Source of the DNA: Psychrobacter immobilis
Lineage (GTDB): Bacteria; Pseudomonadota; Gammaproteobacteria; Pseudomonadales; Moraxellaceae
DNA length: 38,954 nucleotides
Direction of reading: 5' to 3'
Assembly: GCA_904846265.1 (NCBI GenBank)
Contig: CAJHAA010000023.1
Coordinates: forward strand, 1 to 38,954
Part shown: positions 15,975 to 26,043 of the stretch, piece after piece
How positions within the stretch are numbered: the first letter of the stretch is position 1
How the letters are laid out: each line of letters opens with the position of its first letter
Translations under genes and position numbers: made by a program
The notes under the pieces: generated by a model
Databases searched by the model: none
What the model saw: only the letters and a program-made list of their open reading frames with translations
What the model was told of the DNA's origin: nothing

Positions 15975-17228
15975 CTACTGCAGTATTAATTGTAATAAGC
16001 CACTATTATCGCCATCTTCTAATACCCAAACTTGTCCATCTACATTTAACACACTACGAATACGCTCGCCCATATCATAGCGATAGCGCTCAGTCGCGTG
16101 ACTATTTTCATCAAAATCGACGACTATCAGCGCTTTAGATGATAAGCCACTAATGAGCGCATTACCTTGCCACGCTGGGAAATCATTATATTTTCCAGCG
16201 TTATAAATACTCATCGAGGACGGCGATATCACTGGCGTCCAACTAATTTTGGGCGACGTAAACTCAGGACGCGTCTCATGGTCAGGAATATCAGTGCCTG
16301 TATAGTTACGCCCATTTGAGACGATTGGCCAGCCGTAGTTATGACCTTTTTCAATCAGATTAAATTCATCACCGCCCCGTGGTCCCATCTCATGCGCCCA
16401 AAGCCTACCTTTTTCATCGAACGCCATACCCAATACATTACGATGTCCTATACTCCAAAACTGCGCGGCAATGTCATTGCTATTATCTACAAAAGGGTTA
16501 TCTGCTGGCACTGAGCCATCAAGATTTAACCTAATAATTTTGCCCAAATTGACGCTCATATCCTGTGCTGGTGTTTTTTCTTGGCGCTCGCCTGAACTGA
16601 TATATAAATATTTTCTGTCAGGCGAGAAAAGCAAGCGATGACTATAATGCCCCTGCCCTTTTACTTTCGGTATTTGCTCCCAAATGGGCGTAAGATCCTG
16701 CAAATGTGGCGTGGCCGTATCCAATCCTATCAATGTCGCTTTGATGACTTTAGCGCCAAATTTATTATTATCAGTGCCTTTGCCTTCTTCAACGTAGCTC
16801 ATATAGACATGATTAGAAGTAGCAAAATCTGGTGCAAAAACGATATCGCCAAGACCACCTTGCCCACCATAAGCCACTTTCGGTATACCACTGATGGCTG
16901 TCTTGGCACCTGTTGCCGTATCAACAATGAATAACTCGCCTGTCTTTTGGGTGACAAGTAATTTAGGGGGCTCATTATTAACGGTAGGTAATGCTGTCAT
17001 TGCCCAAGGTTCATCAAACGTGGCAATTTTCTTGGTGATAAAGGTGGGTTTTTCGGTACTTGCTAGCGATTCACTAGCAGAGGCTTGCCCTTCTTTATAG
17101 TCTGTCAGGTCTTCATGGGTATTGACGGCAGTTTGATTGGAGCAAGCAGGAGCACTAAACAGCAGTGCGCTGATCATTATCGGTAACATTAATGGCGTGC
17201 TTAGGTGCTGCATACTGATGATCGTCAT
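15975..17228 (-). CDS. PQQ-type aldose sugar dehydrogenase, periplasmic
   Basis: A 417-residue exported protein of the glucose/sorbosone dehydrogenase (GSDH, YliI-like) family. It has a hydrophobic signal region to about residue 29 with a cysteine (SAPAC) that could be lipidated although the lipobox is atypical. The six-bladed beta-propeller core shows GQGHYSHRLLFSPDRKYLY, then GKIIRLNLDGS, IGHRNVLGMAFD and EMGPRGGDEFNLI-x-x-GHNYGWP, which surround the PQQ site in characterised members. These enzymes oxidise aldose sugars and need externally supplied or made PQQ; no PQQ biosynthesis gene is present here. The start is supported by GGAG nine bases before the ATG. Confidence 0.9.
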   Translation of the reverse strand: MTIISMQHLSTPLMLPIMISALLFSAPACSNQTAVNTHEDLTDYKEGQASASESLASTEKPTFITKKIATFDEPWAMTALPTVNNEPPKLLVTQKTGELFIVDTATGAKTAISGIPKVAYGGQGGLGDIVFAPDFATSNHVYMSYVEEGKGTDNNKFGAKVIKATLIGLDTATPHLQDLTPIWEQIPKVKGQGHYSHRLLFSPDRKYLYISSGERQEKTPAQDMSVNLGKIIRLNLDGSVPADNPFVDNSNDIAAQFWSIGHRNVLGMAFDEKGRLWAHEMGPRGGDEFNLIEKGHNYGWPIVSNGRNYTGTDIPDHETRPEFTSPKISWTPVISPSSMSIYNAGKYNDFPAWQGNALISGLSSKALIVVDFDENSHATERYRYDMGERIRSVLNVDGQVWVLEDGDNSGLLQLILQ

Positions 17229-17337
17229 TTTGTCGTCTCCGTAACTGTTGATGTCTTATTCCTAGTGCTTAATTTTTAGTGCTTAGTTTATTTATAACAT
17301 AGTCAAAGCACTCAAACCGTAAATAATAATGGCGCAC

Positions 17338-17392
17338 AAAAAAACCCCTTACCTGCCTGTAGAAAAAATAGGCAAGTAAGAGGTTGGTTTTA
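17338..17392 (-). terminator. Probable clpB terminator
   Basis: CCTTACCTGCCT and AGGCAAGTAAGAGG form an imperfect stem. On the minus strand it is followed by GGGG and a T-run (the A-run at 17338-17344). The position directly downstream of the clpB stop fits. Confidence 0.7.
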
Positions 17393-17417
17393 AACCACGG
17401 TCAGTTAGGGTTAGATA

Positions 17418-20015
17418 TTAATTCATGCTACGTTTCTCAAACACCAACTTATCATCTGCGCCGACATCGACTTTGATGATATCTCCTGCGCCAAAATCAC
17501 CAGCCAATAGCTTCAATGACAATGGGTTTTCAATTTCCTGTTGGATCGCACGTTTTAGTGGACGTGCGCCATAGACAGGATCATAACCAATCGCAACCAG
17601 TTTGTTCATCGCATCAGCTGATAACTCAATATCCATCTCACGCTCATGCAAGCGCTGGCGCAAGCGATCCAACTGAATCGCAGCAATACCTGACATCTGC
17701 GACATACCGAGCGGATGGAATACCACAATCTCGTCGATACGGTTGACAAACTCTGGGCGGAAATGCTGCCCAACTGATTCCATCACCTCAGCTTTGATGT
17801 CTTCGTAACTTTCACCGACCATCTCTTGGATTTTGTGCGAACCCAAGTTACTGGTCATAATGATGACCGTGTTTTTGAAGTCTACCACGCGACCCTGTGA
17901 GTCCGTTAAGCGACCATCGTCCAATACTTGTAGCAAGATGTTGAACACATCAGGGTGCGCTTTTTCAACTTCATCAAACAAAATCACACTATAAGGCTTA
18001 CGGCGTACCGCTTCCGTTAGTGCCCCACCTTCTTCGTAGCCCACATAACCTGGAGGCGCACCCACCAAACGACTGACACTGTGCTTCTCCATATACTCAC
18101 TCATGTCGATACGAACAATCGCATCTTCAGAGTCGAATAAGAAGTTCGCCAGTGACTTGGTCAATTCAGTCTTACCGACACCCGTTGGTCCTAAGAATAA
18201 GAACGAACCTGAAGGGCGATTCGGATCAGACAGACCAGCACGGCTACGGCGTACCGCATTGGCTACCGCTTCGACTGCTTCATCTTGACCGATGACGCGT
18301 TCATGGAGCTTTTCTTCCATCGCTATCATCTTGTCACGCTCGCCTTGCATCATTTTACTCACAGGAATACCTGTCGCTGCCGCTACGACTTCGGCAATTT
18401 CATTATCCGTGACTTTGTTACGTAGTAGTTTTACACCACTACCTTCGCCTGTCTGCTCTTTTTGTTCTGCCAAGTCAGACTCAGTAATGCGGCGCTCAAG
18501 CTGCGGAATCGTTTCATACTGCAGCTTACTCATGGTCTCGTAATCCCCTTCACGACTGGCTTTGTCATAGGCGATTCGTGCTTTATCCAGCTCATCTTTT
18601 AGCTGCTGACTGCCTTTGACCAAGGCTTTTTCTGCTTGCCAAATCTCATTAAGGTCAGCGTACTCTTTTTCTAGCTCTTCAATTTGTGCATCAAGCACTT
18701 TACGCTCGGCTTGCGCACCAGCGTCTTCTTCATTTTTGAGCACTTCACGCTGCATTTTCAACTGAATCAAGCGACTATCAAGCTTACCTAAGGCTTCAGG
18801 CTTGCTGTCCATCTCCATACGTAAACGACTTGCCGCCTCATCAATTAAATCAATCGCTTTATCTGGCAGCTTGCGATCGGTAATATAACGATGGCTCATC
18901 CGGGCAGCAGCAATAATCGCGCTGTCTTGGATATCAACACCGTGATGCAGCTCATAACGCTCTTTTAGACCACGCAAAATCGCAATGGTGTCTTCGACCG
19001 TTGGCTCATCGACCAGTACCTTTTGAAAACGACGCTCAAGCGCCGCATCTTTTTCGATATATTGGCGATATTCATCGAGAGTTGTCGCACCGACACAGTG
19101 TAGCTCACCACGCGCAAGCGCAGGTTTTAGCATATTACCAGCATCCATCGCGCCATCGGCTTTACCAGCACCTACTAAAGTATGCAATTCATCGATAAAT
19201 AAGATGACATTGCCTTCTTGCTTTGATAAATCGCTGAGTACCGCTTTGAGTCGCTCTTCAAACTCACCACGGAATTTTGCACCCGCAATCAATGAGCCCA
19301 AATCTAACGACAACACTTCTTTGCGGCGTAGTCCTTCTGGCACGTCACCATTGATGATTTTTTGTGCCAAACCTTCAATGATAGCCGTTTTACCAACACC
19401 TGGTTCACCAATCAATACTGGGTTATTTTTGGTACGACGCGACAGTACTTGAATGGTACGACGAATCTCTTCATCGCGACCAATCACAGGGTCAAGCTTA
19501 CCAAGTTCCGCCTGCTCAGTTAAGTTAATGGTATATTTATTCAGCGCATCACGCTGATCTTCAGCATTTTGATTATTCACGGTATCATCACCTCGCAATT
19601 GCTCAATGACAGTTTTTAATTTACTCGCTGTTACGCCCGCACTCTCAAATATCTTTTTGGTTTCGCCTTGCTCAGCGAGCGCCAACATCACCCATTCAGT
19701 GGCGATAAAATCATCGCCTTCTTTTTGTGCTTGGCGGTCTGCCAAGTTCAAAATTTTAACCGAATTTGGGTTTAAATTTACATCACCGGTTGGCTCACTA
19801 ATCGTTGCTTGATTGTCGAGCGCTTTTGCCACACCATTCTTTAGCGCAGGGATAGACGCGCCTGCTTGTTGGCAGATAGATAAATTAGACTCATCCTGTA
19901 GCAATACTGCAAGCAGATGCACAGGATCAATACCTGTATGGTCACGTCCCAATGCTAGGCTCTGTGCTTCTTGAATGGCTGATTGTAGTTTCTGGGTAAA
20001 TTTTTCGAACCTCAT
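17418..20015 (-). CDS. clpB: ClpB disaggregase (Hsp100)
   Basis: An 865-residue AAA+ chaperone that, with DnaK, rescues aggregated proteins. The order is typical: N-domain (1-145), first AAA+ with Walker A GEPGVGKT (203-210) and FIDELHTL, coiled-coil M-domain (about 405-525) that distinguishes ClpB from ClpA, and second AAA+ with GPTGVGKT (609-616) and the pore loop around GYVGYEEGG. There is no ClpP-binding tripeptide visible. The start is supported by AAAAGGAT eight bases before the ATG. A heat-shock promoter lies about 130 bases upstream and an intrinsic terminator downstream, so it appears to be a single-gene stress transcript. Confidence 0.98.
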   Translation of the reverse strand: MRFEKFTQKLQSAIQEAQSLALGRDHTGIDPVHLLAVLLQDESNLSICQQAGASIPALKNGVAKALDNQATISEPTGDVNLNPNSVKILNLADRQAQKEGDDFIATEWVMLALAEQGETKKIFESAGVTASKLKTVIEQLRGDDTVNNQNAEDQRDALNKYTINLTEQAELGKLDPVIGRDEEIRRTIQVLSRRTKNNPVLIGEPGVGKTAIIEGLAQKIINGDVPEGLRRKEVLSLDLGSLIAGAKFRGEFEERLKAVLSDLSKQEGNVILFIDELHTLVGAGKADGAMDAGNMLKPALARGELHCVGATTLDEYRQYIEKDAALERRFQKVLVDEPTVEDTIAILRGLKERYELHHGVDIQDSAIIAAARMSHRYITDRKLPDKAIDLIDEAASRLRMEMDSKPEALGKLDSRLIQLKMQREVLKNEEDAGAQAERKVLDAQIEELEKEYADLNEIWQAEKALVKGSQQLKDELDKARIAYDKASREGDYETMSKLQYETIPQLERRITESDLAEQKEQTGEGSGVKLLRNKVTDNEIAEVVAAATGIPVSKMMQGERDKMIAMEEKLHERVIGQDEAVEAVANAVRRSRAGLSDPNRPSGSFLFLGPTGVGKTELTKSLANFLFDSEDAIVRIDMSEYMEKHSVSRLVGAPPGYVGYEEGGALTEAVRRKPYSVILFDEVEKAHPDVFNILLQVLDDGRLTDSQGRVVDFKNTVIIMTSNLGSHKIQEMVGESYEDIKAEVMESVGQHFRPEFVNRIDEIVVFHPLGMSQMSGIAAIQLDRLRQRLHEREMDIELSADAMNKLVAIGYDPVYGARPLKRAIQQEIENPLSLKLLAGDFGAGDIIKVDVGADDKLVFEKRSMN

Positions 20016-20140
20016 AATTGTATCCTTTTATAATTAGTATTATCAGTCAGTGGATGCAACATAAAATACCGAACGCGCAGCATTTAAACATAGCGCTTAT
20101 CGTCAATTTTATCGTGCTTCAATCACCGTTAGTTGTTATA

Positions 20141-20171
20141 TATATAGGGTATAACATACAAGATTTCAACC
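20141..20171 (-). promoter_or_regulatory. Sigma-32 (RpoH) type promoter of clpB
   Basis: On the minus strand GGTTGAAA (20171-20164) is followed after 14 bases by CCCTATATA (20149-20141). This closely fits the heat-shock consensus of CTTGAAA and CCCCATNTA. It directs transcription to clpB. The rest of the 432-base gap up to the next gene is A+T-rich and otherwise contains only the terminator at 20322. Confidence 0.72.
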
Positions 20172-20321
20172 TACTTGTGCAAGTTGTCAATAAATATCTA
20201 TGACTTATTAGTAAATACTGAAAAATAGTAAGATTTTATATAGGTAAAAACCTTACCCATAGCAATGATATTATCACAAACTATCAATAGGCACACTAAG
20301 AGAGTATTTCAAGAGGATAAA

Positions 20322-20370
20322 TAAAAAAAAACTAAAAGAGAGGCTTGCTCAACAATGAAAGGCAAGCAAG
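20322..20370 (-). terminator. Possible terminator of the L,D-transpeptidase gene
   Basis: On the minus strand GCTTGC and GCAAGC form a short stem followed a few bases later by a long T-run (the A-run at 20322-20331). The stem is short and the T-run is not immediately adjacent. Confidence 0.45.
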
Positions 20371-20447
20371 AGACAACTATAGCAAAGATTTTAATGCGCT
20401 GTAACTGCTAGAAATTTACTACACGATAGTCAGCATTAACATAACGC

Positions 20448-21038
20448 TCACTCTACAATTTCTATCGCTGTACCAACCTTAACTGCCGCCATAATCTCAT
20501 CCATCTCATTATCAGTGACCGCAATGCAACCATCGGTCCAATCACGTTGTTGGTTAATCCACGCTAGATGACCGAAGCCGTTCATCTGCCCATGAATCAT
20601 AATATCGCCACCAGGATGGACGCCGCGTGATCGTGCCCGAGCTTTGTCCGCAGCATTGGGGTAGCTTATATGGATGGAGCGATGGGCAATAGAGTTCTCA
20701 TTCTTATAATCTAAGATGTACGCCCCCACGGGTGTGCGCTCATCGCCTTGCTGCTGTTTATGACCAACTGGACTATCCCCTAGCGCAATACGATAAGACT
20801 TAATGACTTTATCACCACTCAATAGCTGCAAAATACGATCGGATTTATCGACAAAAACTTTATCGATAACCACCGTACTAGAAATAGGCTGACCATTATT
20901 GCCTGTAATTTTTGCATCCGAGGAGGTTGTTTTGACATACCCTATCGCACTGGTGCTCATAATGGTGGTCAGTCCCAGTCCTATCACAACGAACAATCGA
21001 CGCGGCTTTTTACTAAAATGTAGAGAAAGAAATGACAT
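20448..21038 (-). CDS. L,D-transpeptidase (YkuD domain), exported
   Basis: A 196-residue protein. A basic N-terminus followed by a hydrophobic stretch (about 14-35) is a signal peptide or anchor. The YkuD catalytic domain spans about 55-195. H149 (IMIHG) and the nucleophile C171 in TDGCIAV are the expected active-site residues; the common S/R-x-G-C form appears here as T-D-G-C. Such enzymes cross-link peptidoglycan 3-3 or attach proteins to it, and act in the periplasm. The sequence is closest in style to small, single-domain YafK- or ErfK-like members. The gene is monocistronic, with a MITE just upstream of its promoter region. Confidence 0.87.
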   Translation of the reverse strand: MSFLSLHFSKKPRRLFVVIGLGLTTIMSTSAIGYVKTTSSDAKITGNNGQPISSTVVIDKVFVDKSDRILQLLSGDKVIKSYRIALGDSPVGHKQQQGDERTPVGAYILDYKNENSIAHRSIHISYPNAADKARARSRGVHPGGDIMIHGQMNGFGHLAWINQQRDWTDGCIAVTDNEMDEIMAAVKVGTAIEIVE

Positions 21039-21147
21039 AGGCTTTAATAACTCCGTTTAGCGTTAGAAAGTGAAATGGCAACATACCACGCTATTAACTT
21101 ACCAAAGCACTATGCCAGTTTTTGTGAAAATTTCATGGATAACATTA

Positions 21148-21317
21148 GGGCGTGTCCTCAATTCAATCGTTTACTTTCTAAATGGCCTAAAAATAGCTAA
21201 ATTTTGCCAAACATCGTCAAATAGCTTATTAATATCTCGATATTATTTGCGCTACTTTCCTTGTTTGACAGCAATTTATCTCATTTTTATCACCATTTTT
21301 AAAATGAGGACACGCCC
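21148..21317. mobile_element. MITE family A, 170-bp copy 2
   Basis: The same length and boundaries as 8703-8872. Terminal repeats are perfect here (GGGCGTGTCCTCA and TGAGGACACGCCC) and flanked by TA (21146-21147, 21318-21319). It lies in the 315-base gap between the divergent side of the L,D-transpeptidase gene and the end of the SDR gene, 36 bases after the SDR stop in minus-strand terms. The gap holds nothing else recognisable apart from the transpeptidase leader. Confidence 0.9.
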
Positions 21318-21353
21318 TAGGATCTTTTGAACATAAAAACTTCGTTAATGCCA

Positions 21354-22145
21354 TTACACCATACGAATTGCGCCATCTAAGCGAATGACTTCTCCATTGA
21401 GATAGGCATTATCAATGATATGCATGACCAACTTGGCAAACTCATTGGGATTGCCCAGACGCTTAGGATAAGGTACGCCCGCCTCTAGTTGTTCGCGCGC
21501 TTTTTCAGGAATGGTCTCCATCATCGGAGTGGCAAAGACGCCAGGTGCGATGGTCATGACGCGAATACCATGACGTGTCAGCTCACGTGCTAGCGGTAAA
21601 GTCAGACCAACGACCCCTGCTTTTGACGATGAATAGCTTGCTTGCCCGACTTGCCCATCGAAAGCTGCGATAGAAGCCGTATTAATAATGACGCCATTAT
21701 CAGCGTTCTTCTCTATGGAGCTGTCTGCGTTATTGGCATTTGCTAAACGCTTTGCAATACTGGCTGCGACCAGACGCGCGACATTAAAAGAACCAACAAG
21801 ATTGATATTGACGCCGCGACTAAAAGCATCAAGATCTGCTGGGTTATTATCACGGTCCAGCAGCTTTTGTACCACAGCGATGCCCGCACAGTTGATAGAC
21901 CCTTGCAAACCGCCAAATTCTTTTTCAGCCTTATCTACAGCCGCTTGCACCTCATCACTACTGGTCACATCACAACGTGTAAAACGCGCATTGTCACCTA
22001 GCTCGTCTACCAGTGCTTGCCCTGCTGATTCATTCAGATCTGCGATGACGACGTTACCGCCTTGCTTGACAATAGCGCGAACCACTGCCTCTCCCAAACC
22101 TGATGCACCGCCTGTGACCAAAAAGCTCTGTTGTTCAATGTGCAT
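21354..22145 (-). CDS. SDR family 3-hydroxyacyl-CoA dehydrogenase-like
   Basis: A 263-residue short-chain dehydrogenase. The NAD-binding motif TGGASGLG is at 11-18, acidic D36 in VIADL favours NAD over NADP, and the catalytic set is S158, Y171 and K175 (YSSSK). The overall style resembles type II 3-hydroxyacyl-CoA dehydrogenases (the HSD17B10 group), which act in beta-oxidation of fatty or branched acyl-CoA. The start is supported by AAAGGAATAATT before the ATG. It lies 87 bases downstream of an acyl-CoA synthetase gene on the same strand, probably in one operon, which supports an acyl-CoA role. The exact substrate is unknown. Confidence 0.85.
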   Translation of the reverse strand: MHIEQQSFLVTGGASGLGEAVVRAIVKQGGNVVIADLNESAGQALVDELGDNARFTRCDVTSSDEVQAAVDKAEKEFGGLQGSINCAGIAVVQKLLDRDNNPADLDAFSRGVNINLVGSFNVARLVAASIAKRLANANNADSSIEKNADNGVIINTASIAAFDGQVGQASYSSSKAGVVGLTLPLARELTRHGIRVMTIAPGVFATPMMETIPEKAREQLEAGVPYPKRLGNPNEFAKLVMHIIDNAYLNGEVIRLDGAIRMV

Positions 22146-22232
22146 AATTATTCCTTTTATTAATATTTTTACTGTTATTTTTATCAGTCATCGATTTTTA
22201 TCTTAACCTGACGATATGAGTGCATTGCTTCA

Positions 22233-23957
22233 TTAAGCCGCAGATAAACTGCGCAGCAAAAAGCGCTGAATTTTACCACTTGGGGTTTTTGGCAACTCTT
22301 TCACAAACTCAACTTCGCGCGGATAAGCGTGAGTTGATAGACGTCTGCGGACTAATTCTTGAATTTCTTTGGCAATCTCGTCCGTACCTTCGATACCGTC
22401 TTTTAGCACCACATACGACTTAATGGTATGACCACGCACTTCGTCTTGCACTCCAACTGCCGCTGACTCTGCAACTGCCTCATGCTCCAGCACGGTGTTT
22501 TCGACATCGGTTGGTCCAACGCGGTAACCTGCGGTGATAATAATGTCATCATCACGCCCTGAAAACCAATAGCTGCCATCACTGTGACGCTCGACCACAT
22601 CACCTGTTAAATAGTAATCATCAGCGAAGGCGTCTTTTTCGTTCCAGCTATAACCACGGAAATAAAACGCGGGCGATTGACTGACCACTACGGCAAGCTG
22701 TCCTTGTTCGCCATCAGCTAATATATTCATATCATCATCTAACACTACCAATGTGTGCCCCGGTAGCGCCATGCCCATCGAGCCAACCGGACATTCATGT
22801 GCTAATGCATGGTGCTCACAGCAAGTCATTCCCGTCTCGGTCTGCCCGTACTGATCGCAGACCTTACAGTTTAAATAGGTTTCAACCCAGTTGACCACTT
22901 CGGTATTTAAGGTCTCGCCTGCTGAATTGGCACAGCGCAGTGATAGTTTAGCCTCATTGTCATTACTATTGTCATTGTGAGCAGCTTCAAAGACGCCACT
23001 CGATTTCATCATCCGAAACGCTGTCGGTGAGGACGCCAAATTACTAATCTTATGACGGACCATAAAATCACGAGTATTTTGTGCATCAAAGCCAGCTTCA
23101 TTAAAATACGTTGTTACCCCTAATAACAAAGGTCCTGTAATCGCATAATAAAGACCGTATGCCCAGCCTGGATCAGCCATGTTCCAGTAATTATCATCCG
23201 CTCGCAAGTCAATCGCATAGCGCATGTAGAGATAAAACGCTGAGAGCGCACTTAGCGGCACACTAACGCCTTTTGATTTACCTACTGTACCTGAGGTAAA
23301 CATTTGCAGAAAGGGTGCATCTGTATCTAATGAAACCGCGTCTACCGTTTGCGACTGCATTGCGACCTTTTCAGCGTAGCTATCATCACCCCAACTTTGC
23401 GCATCTACTTTGCTGCCAACCAGCACCATTTTGGTTTGCTTCGCTAAGTCGTCAAACTTGCCACGATTTTCTTGATTGGTAAAAACCACTTTGGTATTGG
23501 CTTTGTCCATCCGATACTTAATCGAATCATAGCCAAAGGCGGTAAATAACGGCTGATAAACTGCACCGATCCGCCAAGTCGCGAGTACAATGGTGAGCAG
23601 CTCAGGGGTGCGAGGTAGCATGGTTGCCACTTGGTCACCAATTTGTACACCATAAGACAACAATAAATTGGCGACTTGTGCGCTTGCCTTATCAAGCTCA
23701 GCAAAGCTCATGCGCGTTACATTGCCCGACGTATCTTCGTGCACCAGTGCAATATTATCACCGCGACCATCACGCACATGACGACCACAGCATGCCATAT
23801 AAGCATTCAAGCGATCTTCTAAATGCTCGCCAAATATCTCTGTCAATAGCGCGTTCATATCAAAGTTATGATAGTAATCGCTGTAGCTCATTGGCGGGTG
23901 TGCAGTATGATTTGAAGCGGTATTTACGAATGATGGGTCTGTAGAAGAGGTGTTCAT
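22233..23957 (-). CDS. AMP-forming acyl-CoA synthetase (ANL superfamily)
   Basis: A 574-residue adenylating enzyme that activates a carboxylic acid to its CoA thioester through an acyl-AMP intermediate. The P-loop-like motif is FTSGTVGKSKGV, with V and S replacing the more usual T and P. The adenylate-binding DQYGQTETG, the hinge GRDDDIIITAGYRVGP and the C-terminal catalytic lysine in TPSGKIQR (a typical acetylation site) are intact. It resembles acetyl- or medium-chain acyl-CoA synthetases of the AcsA/ACSM type. The start has AAGGA upstream. With the downstream SDR it suggests catabolism of a short- or medium-chain acid. Two cysteine pairs (CCGRH, CCEH) are notable but unexplained. Confidence 0.9.
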   Translation of the reverse strand: MNTSSTDPSFVNTASNHTAHPPMSYSDYYHNFDMNALLTEIFGEHLEDRLNAYMACCGRHVRDGRGDNIALVHEDTSGNVTRMSFAELDKASAQVANLLLSYGVQIGDQVATMLPRTPELLTIVLATWRIGAVYQPLFTAFGYDSIKYRMDKANTKVVFTNQENRGKFDDLAKQTKMVLVGSKVDAQSWGDDSYAEKVAMQSQTVDAVSLDTDAPFLQMFTSGTVGKSKGVSVPLSALSAFYLYMRYAIDLRADDNYWNMADPGWAYGLYYAITGPLLLGVTTYFNEAGFDAQNTRDFMVRHKISNLASSPTAFRMMKSSGVFEAAHNDNSNDNEAKLSLRCANSAGETLNTEVVNWVETYLNCKVCDQYGQTETGMTCCEHHALAHECPVGSMGMALPGHTLVVLDDDMNILADGEQGQLAVVVSQSPAFYFRGYSWNEKDAFADDYYLTGDVVERHSDGSYWFSGRDDDIIITAGYRVGPTDVENTVLEHEAVAESAAVGVQDEVRGHTIKSYVVLKDGIEGTDEIAKEIQELVRRRLSTHAYPREVEFVKELPKTPSGKIQRFLLRSLSAA

Positions 23958-24170
23958 AAGCTAATCCTTTAGCAATAGCAGGTAACGGGCGAAATAAGAG
24001 AATTGTCAGCAGAAAAAAGGCATATCCTAGCAACTGTTTTTTCTGCTTGTTCGCACATATCAATGTGCATAGACTCTATTAGTAACGCATTTTAATATTT
24101 ATTTCAATACATAACGTATCATTTTTATAATTCAATCACAAACTCTTGATGGAACTTTATTTCAAAGCAC

Positions 24171-25301
24171 TCAGCAGCCACTTAAAAATAACAGCAGCGC
24201 CTTTTCTTCATAACTTTGATGCTGTTTAGTACGTCCACGGCGCGCTTGTTTATAAGGTTCAAAGAACTGCCCCGCCAAAAAGCGCTCTATAATAATGGGA
24301 TTAATATAAGAAGATCGGCAGACAGCAGGGGTATTGCCCAGCTCATCAGCGACACTTTTTACCATATCAGTCACCAGTTGCTGACGCTCTTTACTATCAG
24401 GTTCACTGGCTAATATTGCTTTGCCCTGAGCGCTCTGTAGCTCATCATGCAGGTAACTGGCAGCAAGGACACTGGCCATCCAAGTACGAAAGTCCTTTGC
24501 GCTATATAAATTACCGCTATGCATCTCACTGTCACGACCATGACCGCTAGTATGCGTGCGTAGATAGTCGTTGATATCGCGACTGTCGACGACTTGTTTA
24601 TGACCCTTGTCATCCAAATATTTAAAAATCTGATAACCAGGTAACTCAGAACATGCCTGTACAATCTCAATCAAACGCTCGTCTTGCAGCTCTATATGAT
24701 GCTCTTTGGCACTTTTACCGACAAAATCAAACGCCAGTCCGTTATCAGTTTCGCTCACGTGCTTACTGCGTAGAGTACTCAAACCATAGCTCTTATTGAG
24801 CTTGGCATAGCGGCTGTTGCCGATACGAATCAAGGTCGTTTCTAATAGTTTGACCACTGCTGATAAGACATTTTCACGGGATAACGATTTGGCTTTCAAG
24901 TCTTTTTCAACTTGCGCACGCAGGTTTGGCAACGCCTCAGCAAAGCCTATCATGGCATCGAACTTGGCTTGATCACGTACGCGATCCCACTCAGGGTGAT
25001 ACAGATACTGTTTTCGTGCTTTGTCATCGCGCCCCGTCGATTGCAAGTGCCCTTTATCGTCTTGGCATATCCAAACCTCTGACCACATCGGTGGTATCAC
25101 TAGCGCATTAAAACGCTGTCGCAAGGCTTTGTCTTTGACCGTTTTGCCTGTGGCATCTTTATAAGTAAACCCGCGCCCCCAACGCCTACGCGTAAACCCA
25201 AGCTCATCATCACTGACATAGCGCAGATTAGCAAGGCGAGCGAGTTTTTCATAATCATGGCGTATGTCTTGCGTGGTTGTTTGGTCATTTAGCGTCGCCA
25301 T
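24171..25301 (-). CDS. DNA topoisomerase IB (eukaryotic/poxvirus type)
   Basis: A 376-residue type IB topoisomerase, relaxing supercoils through a transient 3'-phosphotyrosine. The N-terminal domain (LARLANLRYVSDDELGFTRR, then WGRGFTYKD) is characteristic of bacterial members. Catalytic elements are TGRDDKARKQYLYHP, LSTLRSKHV, DFRTWMASVLAA and the nucleophile Y332 in RSSYINP. The gene is monocistronic; I saw no terminator or strong ribosome-binding site. Such enzymes are scattered in bacteria and non-essential. Its A+T/G+C appearance is like the neighbours, so recent transfer is not evident. Confidence 0.93.
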   Translation of the reverse strand: MATLNDQTTTQDIRHDYEKLARLANLRYVSDDELGFTRRRWGRGFTYKDATGKTVKDKALRQRFNALVIPPMWSEVWICQDDKGHLQSTGRDDKARKQYLYHPEWDRVRDQAKFDAMIGFAEALPNLRAQVEKDLKAKSLSRENVLSAVVKLLETTLIRIGNSRYAKLNKSYGLSTLRSKHVSETDNGLAFDFVGKSAKEHHIELQDERLIEIVQACSELPGYQIFKYLDDKGHKQVVDSRDINDYLRTHTSGHGRDSEMHSGNLYSAKDFRTWMASVLAASYLHDELQSAQGKAILASEPDSKERQQLVTDMVKSVADELGNTPAVCRSSYINPIIIERFLAGQFFEPYKQARRGRTKQHQSYEEKALLLFLSGC

Positions 25302-25482
25302 AATACATACTCGATTGATAAAATAGTCGTTTTAGCATAATGAATTGCGATGGTTTTTGCTGTTTATTTGCCACGAGCAAAGTGTAATCGATGTGTAAAA
25401 AAACACGCTTAAAAGGGTTCTAAATAATGAGCTTTTGAGCCATAATTTGACAACAATCACAATTTAATTTGAATAAAACACA

Positions 25483-25935
25483 ATGAAAAATACTTCTATA
25501 AAGATAGCAGCATTATCTAAAGACGATTACGAATTTTGGTTACCTTTGTGGCAAAACTATCTAAAATTTTATGAGACCAGTTTGCCATCAAGTACCATCC
25601 AAAACACGTGGCACAGTTTGCTCGATAGTAACGTGCCGATTTATGGTTTTGGTGCTTGGCAGGACGACAAGTTAGTAGGTATTACCCATGTGGTGCTACA
25701 TCCAACGACATGGAGCAGCATGGCATGTTGTTATTTACAAGATCTTTATGTCGATGAGTCTGTACGTGGACAAAGTATTGGACGAATTTTAATTGAAGGC
25801 GTATATAATTTTGCCGATGAGAAAGGCTGTAATCACGTTTATTGGAAAACTCAAGAAAGTAATACCGACGCACGCCGATTGTATGACAATGTCGCAAGCT
25901 TAACAGATATGGTGCAGTATCGTAAAAACCTATAA
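25483..25935 (+). CDS. GNAT family N-acetyltransferase
   Basis: A 150-residue single-domain GNAT. The acetyl-CoA pyrophosphate-binding loop is in YVDESVRGQSIGRILIEGV (R/Q-x-x-G-x-G/A pattern), preceded by the beta-strand CYLQDL. The C-terminal part (VYWKTQESNTDARRLYDNV) is typical of members acting on small amines or proteins. The acceptor cannot be named; this resembles diamine- and phosphinothricin-type acetyltransferases. It has no clear ribosome-binding site. The gene is isolated, divergent from the topoisomerase and convergent with ppnP, separated from it by a terminator. Confidence 0.87.
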   Translation: MKNTSIKIAALSKDDYEFWLPLWQNYLKFYETSLPSSTIQNTWHSLLDSNVPIYGFGAWQDDKLVGITHVVLHPTTWSSMACCYLQDLYVDESVRGQSIGRILIEGVYNFADEKGCNHVYWKTQESNTDARRLYDNVASLTDMVQYRKNL

Positions 25936-25983
25936 TGGTTGTTCAATGCTTTATGACTCAAATTTATCTCAAAATGCAACCAT

Positions 25984-26015
25984 AAAAAAACGCCAAGCGT
26001 TAAACACTTGGCGTT
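25984..26015. terminator. Terminator between GNAT gene and ppnP
   Basis: AACGCCAAG and CTTGGCGTT enclose a nine-base loop. The A-run on the left gives a good T-run on the minus strand, so it best serves ppnP; it may also end the GNAT transcript. Confidence 0.8.
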
Positions 26016-26043
26016 AATCTGTTAACTACTACTCTAAAAATGC

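Noticed and set aside
20018..20203. Plus-strand ORF in the clpB upstream region
   Set aside because: It overlaps the clpB leader and heat-shock promoter and has no domain or ribosome-binding site.
21070..21330. Plus-strand ORF across the MITE between the L,D-transpeptidase and SDR genes
   Set aside because: Most of it is the repeated non-coding element, and the matching frame in the other copy is not maintained as a gene.
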